Under the pieces are notes generated by a model, which saw only the letters and a list, made by a program, of their open reading frames with translations, had not been told where the DNA came from and ran no database searches. A stretch of DNA of 64,000 nt from Prosopocoilus inquinatus (lineage: Eukaryota > Arthropoda > Insecta > Coleoptera > Lucanidae): contig CM069880.1 in assembly GCA_036172665.1 (NCBI GenBank), positions 9,116,501-9,180,500 on the forward strand. Direction: 5' to 3'. The first letter of the stretch is position 1; the number at the start of each line of letters is the position of its first letter. Shown here piece by piece: positions 14,401-23,938 of the stretch. Both the position numbers and the translations under genes were made by a program.

Positions 14401-16412
14401 TAAACTAATTCAGTCATTAAAAATTCAAAAGCTTTTAGAAATCGCATGTAGAAAGATGTATAATAGAAGAAACTGGTGATTATTTAATAATTCTGCTTTG
14501 CTTACCTAACAAGCGTGTATAAAAGATAAATGAACTGACTTGGAACTAACTGAAGACTCTTCAAATTAATGAGGTAATCACAGCTTTATTTTTAACACAC
14601 TCAAAAGGCGATATCTTCATGGCTAACATTCAACAGGCTTGGCGTTCACACATACACTTAAATAACAAACACTAAACATTGTCCACAAAATTTCTAGCAA
14701 CAGATACACAGCAAGTACCTGTTGAGTCTGAGAAGACTGAGAGTGTTCCAGTAGTTGAACAGACCAAAGAAAGTATAGTAACTAAAGAAACTGAAAAAGT
14801 GGTAGCGGAAGAACCACCTAAATCAGAAATACCAGAGGATATTTCAAAGCAAGGAGAGGCTGTAGAAACACCAAAAGTGGAGGCTGTGGAAGCACCAAAA
14901 GTGGAGGCAGAAACACCAGAAGTCCCCAAACCAGAAGCAGACGAAGCTAAACAAGAAGTGGTTACTAGTTCTGAATCGAAAGTTGAAGCTGAACCAATCG
15001 CGCCACAAATACAAGAAAGTCCTAAACCAGACATAGTTCAAGAACTACCAGCACCAGAAGCTCCTAAATCAGAACCACTTTCACCAGAAGTAACAACCAA
15101 GGAAACCAAACCTGAAGAAACTCCTAAATTAGAGGAAACGCCAATAGAGACAACTACAGAACCGATTAAAGAATCCAAACCTGAAGGGACTGCTCAAACA
15201 GAAGAAACGCCATTAGTGACAGCTACAGAACCGATTAAAGAATCCAAACCTGAAGAAAGCTCTAAATTAGAAGAAACACCAGTGCCTGCAACTATAGAAT
15301 CCAAACCTGAAGTAGTCACAGAACCTAAACCAGTTGAAGAAACTGCAGTGGCACCTAAGGCAGAAGAATTACCAGTATTGAAAGAGGCACCTAAACTAGA
15401 GGAAGCACTCGCGAAAGAATCGGAGCTCAAACAAGAACCACCAACGCAAGAAGAGCCTGTAAAACTAGAGGAATCACCAAAATCTGAAGAACCTTTGAAA
15501 CCCGAACAACCACCAAAATTAGAAGAGCCTCCCAAACAGGAGGAACCGCAAAAATCAGAGGAGTTGCCAAAAACAGAAGAACCCCCAAAGCCAGAAGAAT
15601 CGCCTAAACCTGAGGAACTTCCTAAAGAAAAACAAGAAATACCCCCCAAACAAGAGGAGCCGCCCAAACAAGAAGAACCACCTAAAGTAGAGGAACCACT
15701 TAAACAAGAAGAACCACCTAAGTCAGAAGAAGTTCCGAAAGCCGAAGAACCACTTAAACAGGAAGAACCGCCTAAGTCAGAAGAAGTTCCGAAAGCCGCA
15801 GAACCACCTAAAGTAGAGGAGCTACTTAAACAAGAAGAACCACCTAAGCCAGAAGAAATTCCAAAAGCCGAAGAACCACCTAAACTAGAAGAAGTAACTC
15901 AACCGGAGGCAGTCGTTCCTGAAACAGAAACCAAAACTACACTACAAGAAGTCCCAAAACCTGAAGTGCCACAGGAAAGTCCTAGTGAAGTGCAAAAAGC
16001 ACCGACAGTAGAAAGTGCACCGAAATCCCCTGAAGTGGTGCCTAAAAAATTAGCTGAAGCGCAAGAGCCTGCAAGTGCAAAACAAAAAACTGAAACTAAA
16101 TCTAGCGAAACTCAAAAGAAAGAAGGCGCAGTCGAAACTGTTCCACAAACAAAAGAGACCACAGAAGAGGCAACGCCGGCAGAAGAACCTAAGCCGAAAA
16201 CCAAGAAAGTGGTTAAAAAAGTTGTTAAGAAAGTGCCAAAAGCAGATCCAACGGTGGAATCTTCTGAGTCTGTGAAACCTTCGGCTGCAGCAGCAAAGCC
16301 AACTGAAAGCGAAACTCCAACAGCAGCGGCAGCAGAGGGCTCAAGTGAAACAACACCAACACCACCTCCACGTAAGACCACTGTAGTAAAGAAAGTGAAA
16401 CCAAAAAAATAA
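5446..16412 (+). CDS. Gyg: Glycogenin, long isoform with Pro/Glu/Lys-repeat tail (11 coding exons)
   Basis: Self-glucosylating glycosyltransferase (GT8) that primes glycogen synthesis in the cytosol. Coding exons: 5446-5452, 6751-6886, 10774-10948, 11154-11316, 11435-11561, 11613-11793, 11839-11883, 12282-13169, 13578-13788, 14017-14064, 14698-16412. All junctions are GT-AG and phases agree, giving 1231 residues. The core begins [20 protein letters not shown]. The metal-binding DADTL falls at residues 102-106, and YSYLPAF places a tyrosine at 195, the position of the mammalian self-glucosylated Tyr. [13 protein letters not shown] and GGDQGLLN are further core motifs. Residues about 279-574 (exon 8) are a His/Ser/Asn-rich linker. 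Exon 9 carries [17 protein letters not shown], the C-terminal glycogen-synthase-binding motif. The last exon adds about 570 residues rich in EEPPK-type repeats and ends in a Lys-rich stretch. The 45-nt exon 7 and 888-nt exon 8 are both phase 0 and could be skipped. The core is near-certain; exon 7 is less sure. Confidence 0.93.
5453..6750 (+). other. Glycogenin intron 1
   Basis: The donor GTGAGT follows only seven coding bases and the acceptor is TTTATTTCAG. The content is AT-rich with homopolymer runs. No repeat with clear ends and no nested gene was recognised. Confidence 0.75.
7537..8235 (+). repeat. Three diverged direct repeats of about 55 bp in glycogenin intron 2
   Basis: Starting at about 7537, 8067 and 8185 are related blocks of the form TGTAATTGGGGA, then GTGAYGTCA, then a TTCTAATTAA-like tail. 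Similarity fades on both sides, so element borders are not clear. Confidence 0.45.
8309..8589. mobile_element. TTAA-flanked foldback MITE in glycogenin intron 2
   Basis: The left end reads TTAAGACCCAGTTGTACAA and the right end, reverse-complemented, TTAAGGGCCAGTTGTACAG. TTAA lies at both borders (8309-8312 and 8586-8589), as for piggyBac-type insertions. Internally the element is two hairpins: 8316-8478 (arms with TCAAAGTG at the tip) and 8470-8585 (arms with AATCGAGACCG). There is no coding capacity. The superfamily call rests only on the TTAA borders. Confidence 0.75.
9072..9397. mobile_element. hAT-like MITE with 8-bp target site duplication
   Basis: The 326-bp element begins CATGGGCGTAGCCAGCTA and ends with the inverse TAGCTACGCCCATG. 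It is bordered by identical 8-bp GTAACAGT copies at 9064-9071 and 9398-9405. An 8-bp duplication with short GGGCGTAGC ends fits the hAT superfamily. It is non-coding and lies in glycogenin intron 2. Confidence 0.85.
12143..12168. repeat. (TTAA)n microsatellite in glycogenin intron 7
   Basis: A run of TTAA repeats lies about 110 bp upstream of the exon 8 acceptor. Confidence 0.8.
13578..13859 (+). CDS. Gyg: Alternative short C-terminal end of glycogenin
   Basis: If the donor at 13789 is not used, exon 9 reads on for 23 more codons, rich in Lys, Val and Glu, to a TAA at 13857-13859. That gives a 667-residue protein ending just after the glycogen-synthase-binding motif. The added residues stay open and end in a basic run, as the long isoform also does. 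This makes intron retention or an alternative terminal exon plausible. An ATTAAA follows near 13911 but is a weak polyadenylation signal. Which end is used is inference. Confidence 0.5.
   Translation, partial: SGLAGAFAQFTLGVKRSPSQDALENHLRRQGWEVGNIDYMGRDSFDNIWSKICETLASAPPQPPAQPKSRGTVKKAVVEKEKVAEVKKNKKAK
14698..16412 (+). repeat. Degenerate Pro/Glu/Lys codon repeat within the last glycogenin exon
   Basis: Within the exon, about 15420-15900 is the most regular part, with units of 10-12 codons of the form KxEEPPK. Lys, Glu and Pro make up most residues. The flanks are looser (ETPKVEA, EESKPE). The bias (GAA, CCA, CCT, AAA) leaves long open frames on the opposite strand too, which I treat as shadows. 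Near 16200-16230 a basic run of VVKK units interrupts the acidic pattern, and the protein ends in a similar basic run. Confidence 0.85.
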
Positions 16413-16604
16413 AAAGAATTCACAATGAAAAAAAGCAAGTTTGTGTGTGTTGCTACTCTGCAAATCTCTTTTGCAGTTCTCGACTGTTTAAATTTTAATA
16501 TGGCAGCTAATCTAGTCTTTGTTTTTTTTTTTGTACTTCACTTTAATTTTTCATATTTCTTTCTCCTACAATTTAATACATTTTGTATTTTATATCATAA
16601 ATTA

Positions 16605-16610
16605 AATAAA
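16605..16610 (+). promoter_or_regulatory. Candidate polyadenylation signal of glycogenin
   Basis: AATAAA lies 193 bp past the TAA at 16410-16412, in an AT-rich 3' UTR. A second AATAAA occurs near 16650. Either could serve. Confidence 0.5.
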
Positions 16611-16866
16611 TGTACGTTATCTGCCTTCACACAGTAAATTTTATTCAACAATAAATCATTATTACGCATAAAATCTTCGTTTGTTTTAAGTTAATGACAG
16701 TTGACAGAAATCATTTGTTTCAAATGATTTTGCTGCTTTTAATTTGTTGCAGAGAAAGTTTTGTACCTCAAAAATACACATTTTTTTAACGGTAACAAAA
16801 GCTACTTAGAATATTAGATGTTACAAGCTAATCAATCATGTAATATAAGTAATAAAAAAAACTCAC

Positions 16867-16994
16867 CTGTTATGTCACCTTGCTGCCTTTTTTTTTATCT
16901 TGTAAAAGTAATAATGTTGAGTGCACACTTATTAAATTTGAAACAAAAATCTGATGGATCTGACGCAACTGCTCTGCCCTCTTGTAAGTAGTGT
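16867..16994 (-). other. Candidate exon copy 1 (unknown, possibly non-coding)
   Basis: On the minus strand this 128-bp block is bounded by a good acceptor (TTGTTACAG at its 5' side) and a good donor (CAG/GTGAGT). It is related to the block at 17370-17495, which has its own splice sites. The shared core reads GAGGGC, then GTTGCGTCAGAT. In one shared frame both begin with similar residues (YLQEGRAVASD here) and then reach a stop, so they could be terminal coding exons or exons of a non-coding RNA. No family is recognised. Confidence 0.35.
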
Positions 16995-17369
16995 CTGTAA
17001 CAAAACAACATTCCTTTAAAAATATCTAAGTAAAAAAACGTAAAACTTGCCTCCTCATACTTGCAAACTTTATTTTTGAACTGTTTGAATGCTTTACCTC
17101 AATTCAGATTCTATCGCCGAACTTAATTACAACCAAAAATATACAAAAAAGAACGCGCTTGGTAATGAACGTCAGCTTAATACAGTGAAGTTATGAACCA
17201 TGATAATGTAGAAAACTATTGCCGACACTAAAGGAAGTATTAGTGTTATTCGATGCGCAATACGAAATAAAATCACTAAAATTCTGGAAATAGTTCATAT
17301 TGCATTTGAACAATTAAATTATTGGCGCATGCGTTTACAAAGTATTGGCAGAAGGAAAAAAAAACTTAC

Positions 17370-17495
17370 CAATATGTAATTCTGCTGCCTCATCTATCTT
17401 GCAAATATAAAATGATTAGGTGCACATTTATCAATTTAGTAGGAACCGCAAATTGAAAATCTGACGCAACCATTCCGCCCTCTAGTAAGTGGTAT
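17370..17495 (-). other. Candidate exon copy 2 (unknown, possibly non-coding)
   Basis: This minus-strand block of 126 bp has acceptor TCTGTTGTAG and donor TTG/GTAAGT. It is the diverged sister of 16867-16994. The frame matching the sister reads YHLLEGGMVASDFQF and stops after about 35 codons. Conservation of both splice sites and of the central GTTGCGTCAGAT suggests exon duplication rather than chance, but no product can be named. Confidence 0.35.
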
Positions 17496-17499
17496 CTAC

Positions 17500-18365
17500 A
17501 ACAGAAAGAAAGAAGCTATTAATTAAGGAGCAAAATAAAGAAGCCAAACTTACAACCTAATATTTGCAGAAGGCTTTTTTGATTCTAGGTCAAGCCGAAA
17601 TTTTTGAAGTAATAAATATAAAGGAGAGAACACAGGTTAAGAATATATATAGAGGGCGCCATGCCATAAAGTATGTTCAAAAATCGGCTCATTTTCTGCT
17701 CCTCAGTCAGTTCAGTGTTGCAAACCGACTTAGCGTGTATTTCGGAAGAAAGTTGTGAAAAATGCCGGGAGATGTCGCCTCTGAATTTCGGCAGATCCGT
17801 TCTTTGTGATTAAAAAGCACGCATAAAACAATACTTATTCATAAAATAAACAAAATATGAACGCAGTTGATGATTATAATAAAAAAGACGTTGGATCTTT
17901 ATCAAATAAAATAAAAATAGCAAAATAATAACAACAGGTGTAATAAAGAAGTTAAGAAAACGTGCTAAATGTACAGTGAGATTAAGAAAGAAACAAACCT
18001 TAGGGCTGGCCGCGGAAAAAATGTTTTAGTTTTAATACTAATGCCACAATGGCACAAGATAATTGTCATTTATATGTTTGCGTCATAATTTGAACCATGC
18101 TCATTGGATACTACCTACATAAATGGTTTTATAAAATACTTATGTCTTTAAGTGATGAGTTCTTGGTTTTATAAAGCATTTATGTTCTGAAGTTAGGCGC
18201 CTAAACAGTGATGCCACATTTTTGGAACAAGGTTTTATTTTTCTGTGTTTATATTCAGATACAAAATTGAAATGTGAAATATCAGTAGAATTAATTTGAA
18301 TTCGGCACGTCGGTATACTGTAGATGTGCCGAAAAGTGAGTGAAATTGGCAGCACTGCTTCCAGT
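17500..18365. other. Intergenic stretch
   Basis: No conserved coding sequence is seen. Short frames at 17564-17758 (+) and 18140-18355 (-) have no recognised similarity. Confidence 0.5.
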
Positions 18366-18369
18366 ACTT

Positions 18370-18590
18370 AACCTAAGGTTACTAAAGATATATACCTAAG
18401 CTGCTTTTCCTGCTCGGAAGATTGGGTATTTGGGGATTGCTGCAATTGGTTTTCTTTGATCACGTAATCAACGATAACCAATAAATTTCGTTAATTGAAC
18501 GACGATAGCCAATGACAGCAGTTCCCAAATACCCAATTCTCCAAAGCAGGAAAAGCAACTTTAAGATAAAGGTTGCCCAAGTTATTATAC
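18370..18590. mobile_element. Foldback MITE-like inverted repeat
   Basis: Arms of about 65 bp face each other. The left arm starts with GCTGCTTTTCCTGCT and continues ATTGGGTATTTGGG. The right arm near 18500-18562 is its reverse complement with few mismatches. Weaker pairing extends the arms outward (ACCTAAGGTTACTAAAG against CCTTTATCTTAAAG). No target duplication is clear. Confidence 0.65.
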
Positions 18591-18599
18591 TTGCTATGT

Positions 18600-19998
18600 T
18601 GGATGCAGTTTATGGGCGTGGGGAACATTTGAGGTAAATTATGACGTCACCGGCCCACAGAGTTACGCGGGAATTCTTAAAATAACAATGTATTTTCTTA
18701 CCATTTAAAATTGTAATAGCCCTGCTAATATATCGAGAGCTATTATTTTATGATAAAGTTTACTTAATGTGTATAAGGCCCGATTTTCTTACCTCCCAAT
18801 AAACTTATCTATCGGTCAGGTAATATCCCTCCCCTGGAAACCATTGTGTCGATAATAATTCCTGGGTAAAGCTCTCAACTTTTCATTTAGAAATATGCCA
18901 GTAGGTAGCGGTACTGTAAGTTATTTTCCCGCCCAAAACATCAAACTTTTGTTTAGTTTAAAGAAAGTATAAGTACGCGTTGATAAAAATAATTGAGAAA
19001 GAAGAAAAGCTTGTTACATTAACTAGACACTCTGAAGAATTTTATTTATTTGTTACATATAATACATTTTCATTTTATTTCTGAAAATAAAGTAACAATC
19101 CAGCATTAAGAACGTATCTTCATTCAAACACTAAAATTGACAATAAACACGTTATACGGCAAGGCAAAAAATACTAGCATCTATTGTCATGTTATCTTGA
19201 GTTAAAACCACCGATAGGTACATTATCACAATTAGGATAAAATGGAGGTATACAAAGGAACATTCGCGTTTTTGTAACAATGGTGAAGTATTTTTCGTTT
19301 ACCTTTTTTGTCGTAGTAAATTAAAAAAAAAAACACACAAAATCGCATTCATATTGCTAACTACGAAGTCTATTTTTGCATGCAACTAAATAAACGCTTT
19401 CCTTTTTCTTTTTTGAAGAGATTAAGAGCCAATGTAGTGGCAAAATAAACGCAAAAAAATAATGACAAGGGCCGGATGTTATTTTTTGACGAAAAATTAG
19501 AACAATAAATTCACTCTATGCCACATGTTGCATTAGTGCACAGTTTTTCTTCTTTAATTAAAAAAAAAAATTAATTCAAAAGAATTTATGCTAACTTATA
19601 ATCCGAAAGTGCAAGCTGAGGGTTAAATAATAAGAGCGGAATTTACCGATAGGGGATTAGCTAAATTTACATCGACCTTATGCAGTAATCCCAAAGAACC
19701 AAATACGCTTTTCTTCATTGCTTAAATTTATTAATTTATACTAGGGTTCTCAAAAGTGTAAATCCGGTCCTAAAGTCCACGGTTAAAACTGAAATTTAAG
19801 TGATATGTAATTCATGCCGTTTCGCGTCCGGCTTTTACTTAATTATTCGAGACAGTCAAGGACAACAATAATTATTCATCCTCGAATTACCTACTAATAG
19901 ATTCGGAAGAAAAAAAAACTACGCCATGCCGGATACTTCGCCATTGTTTACGGATGAAGAACAATAACATGTATGGAGAAACGCGCTATAGACTAATT
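18600..19998. other. Convergent intergenic region between glycogenin and the first SLC41 paralog
   Basis: It lies between the 3' ends of two converging genes and must contain the 3' UTR of the minus-strand transporter. No gene, tRNA or clear repeat is recognised. Confidence 0.5.
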
Positions 19999-21621
19999 TT
20001 ATCGTAGATCGCCGGGGGTGCCGTGGCTGGCGACCAAATAAAGAAACTGAAAAGCAATAGCCAACAGCGAAATGCCCAACAAATCGCCCATCGAAGTGAG
20101 ATAAGGTATTGCGGAATTGTCGGGGTCAATTTTCCTTTTCCACATCCAGTGAATCATGATGTAGGCGACATAGAGGAGGGTCGCTACTTGCATAACGGCT
20201 GCGCATAAATAAACTATAATAAATAAAGAACTTAAAGTCGTGTCTCCACCCTTCATGTAATCTATTGTGTATATGAAAATTAAATGGCCGGGTACGACCA
20301 TGGCCATTAAAACCCTCGTAGTACGAGCGTGAATGCCTTTGCCACAAAAACCAGTCACCGGTGATATGAATATAACAGTGTCTTCGTCTGCGTTTGCATC
20401 AGACATCAAAATCCCTAATTCCGCTTGCTTGTGGAGGGCTGTTGATATACGACTTGCTTGAACCGCCACTAGGTTCCCACCTACGCCGTTAATTACCGGT
20501 TGGAAAACGGCGATTCCTTCGAATCTAGACACCATGAAGTCCAAAATTAAACCACCAGTTGAACTAATCAACATAGCACCCATAACCGGAGTCCAACCGT
20601 TGTACAGCACGTCCCTTGTGTGCAGGTTTTTCTTAGCTATCCATACCCACAGTGGGATAGCCAAAATATAGGCGGCTATTATCAAAGGCGCTAACCAATC
20701 TTGAGTACCTAAAAAAACGTGCATTATTTGCCGCTCTCTATCACTAGTGTTTTCTTGTACCGATCGAATCGTATAGCATGGTAGATATCCACGATAGTAA
20801 AGCAAGGGACGTGATATCTCCAAGACTGGCCGCGATTGGCGTGGCAACATTATCCGGGTTTATATGGCAATGCCTCGATAAGACGATAACTCCAGCTGTT
20901 ATCAAACCCAACACCAAACTGGCTAAAGACACGGTTACTAAACTGCTCGCGCATAGAAGGTAAGCATGGTCTAATTCTACCGCATTACTTTTAATTGCAC
21001 CCATCACGACTGCCACCACGGAACCCAAGAAACCCACTACGATTGCCTGACACTAAAAACAAGATCCCTCTTTTTCTAATTCCACCAAATCCTCTCCCTA
21101 TTACCTACCTGTATTAAAGTAAGGTTTCCCACGATCATTTCGATTAACTGCTTCGCTGTATCCATGTGCCCAAGGTTGGCCTGCGTCGATAATCTCGAGG
21201 CCAACGTCATTTCTAAATTGCCTTTAAGCCCGAGGAGAGCCGGTACTAGTATTACTAATTCTGTAATTTCTTCGAAGACGGGCCAATGCTGGAAACCAAA
21301 TTTCAAAATTAAAGACAACAGAATGAGTCGCCTTACTTGTATCTTATCGAAAACTAATCCAGCGCAAACCATTCCGAAGCCTGCAATGAGGAAAGGTATG
21401 AAAACCTGTATGGCGATGGTCAGGTAGGTTTCGTGGATTTGCTCGACGTCTTCGGAGACTTTAGCTTCGACGACCACATCAGGCAACCTTCCGTTATCGT
21501 TGTCATCACTTGCCACTAACGTTAGTTCCATATCATTCGCGATTTCCGCGTCGAAGGCACTTGATGGGCTCGGGCTCTCGCTAGGTTTTGCACAGGATTG
21601 TATATGATTAGGACTCTCCAT
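19999..21621 (-). CDS. SLC41-family (MgtE-domain) magnesium transporter, paralog A, multi-exon
   Basis: Solute carrier family 41 protein, a multi-pass membrane Mg2+ transporter or Na+/Mg2+ exchanger by family knowledge. Coding exons in transcript order: 21621-21337, 21288-21109, 21052-20761, 20708-19999. All junctions are GT-AG, giving 488 residues from the ATG at 21621. The hydrophilic N-terminus is followed by two MgtE-type halves. The first has [20 protein letters not shown] and [16 protein letters not shown]; the second has [18 protein letters not shown] and [16 protein letters not shown]. An acceptor at 21647 means the frame may extend into an unseen upstream exon, since codons upstream of the ATG are open (SYGSDA). 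The intron at 21289-21336 is only 48 nt, in frame and stop-free. The paralog lacks it, so I treat it as an intron. Paralog B lies head-to-tail upstream. Confidence 0.9.
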
Positions 21622-21646
21622 AGCATCAGATCCATAGCTCTCTGTA

Positions 21647-23938
21647 CTGTATTAAAACAACAAATAAGACTGATAAATTTAATTTAAGAGAAATCCACCC
21701 GTCTTCATCAGCAGGACTGCTTCGAATTGCTGGAGGAATTTGAAAAAGAAAAAGTAGATTTGGAACTTGGGTTTTTTATGTGATGTAATTTGGAGAAGAG
21801 CATAGCCGAAAGTAAAGAAGATAAGACTTTTGAAAGCTGGCTGCTTCAATGAGTGATTAGAATTAGTGTTGGTTTGAAAAATTTGAGATCGAACGAATTC
21901 TGGTTGGGTTGCATGGGGAAAATGAAGCGTTGAAGCGTACCTTGCATCAAATGAAGTCACTTAATAGAATTTGTATATTTGTGCTGTTAATTGTGCGTAG
22001 CAGTAACAATCCCGGCATTCACAAGCGTTTATTTAGAAGGCTGAAAAGCCCGTTGACCAAACCCGTGGCTACATCATGTGCCCAACTGAAATATCGATCG
22101 CTGAAAATTGAGTACGGGTCATCGTCGCGACGTCGGTGGAGAGAAGGGAAGCGGAAAGTCTTTTGAATTATTTTCGCGGCAAAACGCACGGCGGATTCTT
22201 ACATCACGTCTATTGCCTAGGTTTTCATTGGATATAATAGCAAATTTCCTGCGCTAAAAACTAAGTCAGCTATTGACCAAGATATGACGCGTTCTTAACC
22301 GTTATTGCTTTCGAATCCTTTTCTTTCATTTATGTTAGGCGAGGTCTAGAACAACTTGATCATGTCAAGTAAAAACATCATATCATAACAACAATCAAAA
22401 TTTTTTTAAAGTTTCTCTTCCAAATTTTAATCGGCATTAGCCTTTTGCAATTAAAAAAATATATAGTATATACAGAATACCTGACCTGGTTATTAGTGGA
22501 AATACTAAATTGTAGGTACTTACTATGTGGTCATCTGCCAATAGTTTTATTTTTCACGGGTTTACTGAACATATAAGTTTTAAAATTCATGTTCCACAAA
22601 CAGATGCATTTGTCACAGAAAATAAAAACTAGAGCGGTCAAAAAATTTAAACACTCTGTAAGAAACGCGGTAAATGATTTAACGACGAGCGACGCCTAGA
22701 AGCGAGACGTGTTTTGAAAATTTCGTCTCGTTTGAGAAATTGGATACCCGCGTATAAAATTTCTCGTTCAGCCTTACTATGACTATATCTTACTCCAAAC
22801 TACTTTCTGTACAATTGACCAGCAATAGCCAGTAGCTATTACAGTCATTAAGTTATTACGCCCTCACAGCATCGTTTAAATGCGTGAAAATGGTTCGTGA
22901 ATTTGCTACGAAATGAAACCTTGAGCATTTGCAATAGTCGCTGCGTCCAGCACACCTGCGGCCATCCTCCAGAAGACCTTAACACCCGACTTTATCCGAA
23001 AGCCAAACTGTCCCTCCCAAAACTGAAAAGCACATCCCTTCGTTTTCTGCGAGACAAGTTTTCCCAATTTCCCACAAAAGAAAAAATTCAACAAAAATAT
23101 TTAGTATTCTTTGATGACAATTATCCCCTCAGCACAAGCTAATTTTTATTTAAGAAAAGACGACGCGGAATTGGCACAAAGCGAATCCAAGTTTAAAGTT
23201 AATTAATATCTGTAATAATTCATGAAACGTGTTAACAGTCTTTTTCCTTTATATTTTTAACTTGGCGGAAGAAATTACTTGTGTATGCGCGACTTCGTCA
23301 TGTTATAACGTTAACGGAAGTGTGGTTCTTGAATTTCATCATTTCAAATCGGTTATACGCTTGCAGTACAATTTATTCATTAAAATAAGAATCTTATGGT
23401 TTACAGATAATTTGTACATCGTAAAATAGCACCTTAATATCCCTTAAAGATATCATCAGTTACAAAATTACATAAATAGATCTATCGATGTTAAGGAACA
23501 AATTCTCGTTTATATATATATTTATATGCTCGTCTTGCGTTTGTTCAAAAAATAAACTAAAATAAAAATAGGGCGATTTTAAATTCTCGCATTTAATACC
23601 TACACTGCACAGCATGACAAAACTAAACTAATACATTTCTAATTTTAAAATAAATATTAAATGCATGCCCAAAAAGAATTTCAATCAAAAACTACAATTA
23701 AACTTTGTAAAATGTACAGGAAAGAAATTACCTTATAGTTTTAAGTAAAAGATACGCTTTCTTTGTGTGATGCACCATAGTTTCACTTGTCAGCTTCTAC
23801 TGGTCTGTTCTCTTCATTACCTGCACGATACATAACACCTGCAGATAATGAGAGATCTGTTTACACTTATGATTACGAAAAAAAAAATTACTGGCACTTT
23901 ATCTGTAATTACTTTAACTTCATAATGAAGTAACTCGA
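21647..23938. other. Spacer between the two SLC41 paralogs
   Basis: It must hold the 3' UTR of paralog B and the promoter and 5' exons of paralog A. A less AT-rich patch at about 22010-22200, with CGTCGCGACGTCGG-like sequence, is the best promoter or 5'-exon candidate. A second patch at 22900-23060 has overlapping open frames on both strands (81 and 62 codons), neither resembling a family I know. Nothing else is supported. Confidence 0.4.

Noticed and set aside
14672..16438. Minus-strand frames of 120, 157 and 108 codons (Ser/Gly/Phe-rich) opposite the glycogenin tail
   Set aside because: They mirror the Pro/Glu/Lys codon bias of the plus strand. They have no splice context or family similarity.
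22897..23142. Overlapping frames on both strands between the SLC41 genes as a gene
   Set aside because: No recognisable family, no splice context, and the two strands are equally open. Kept only as an unexplained less AT-rich patch.
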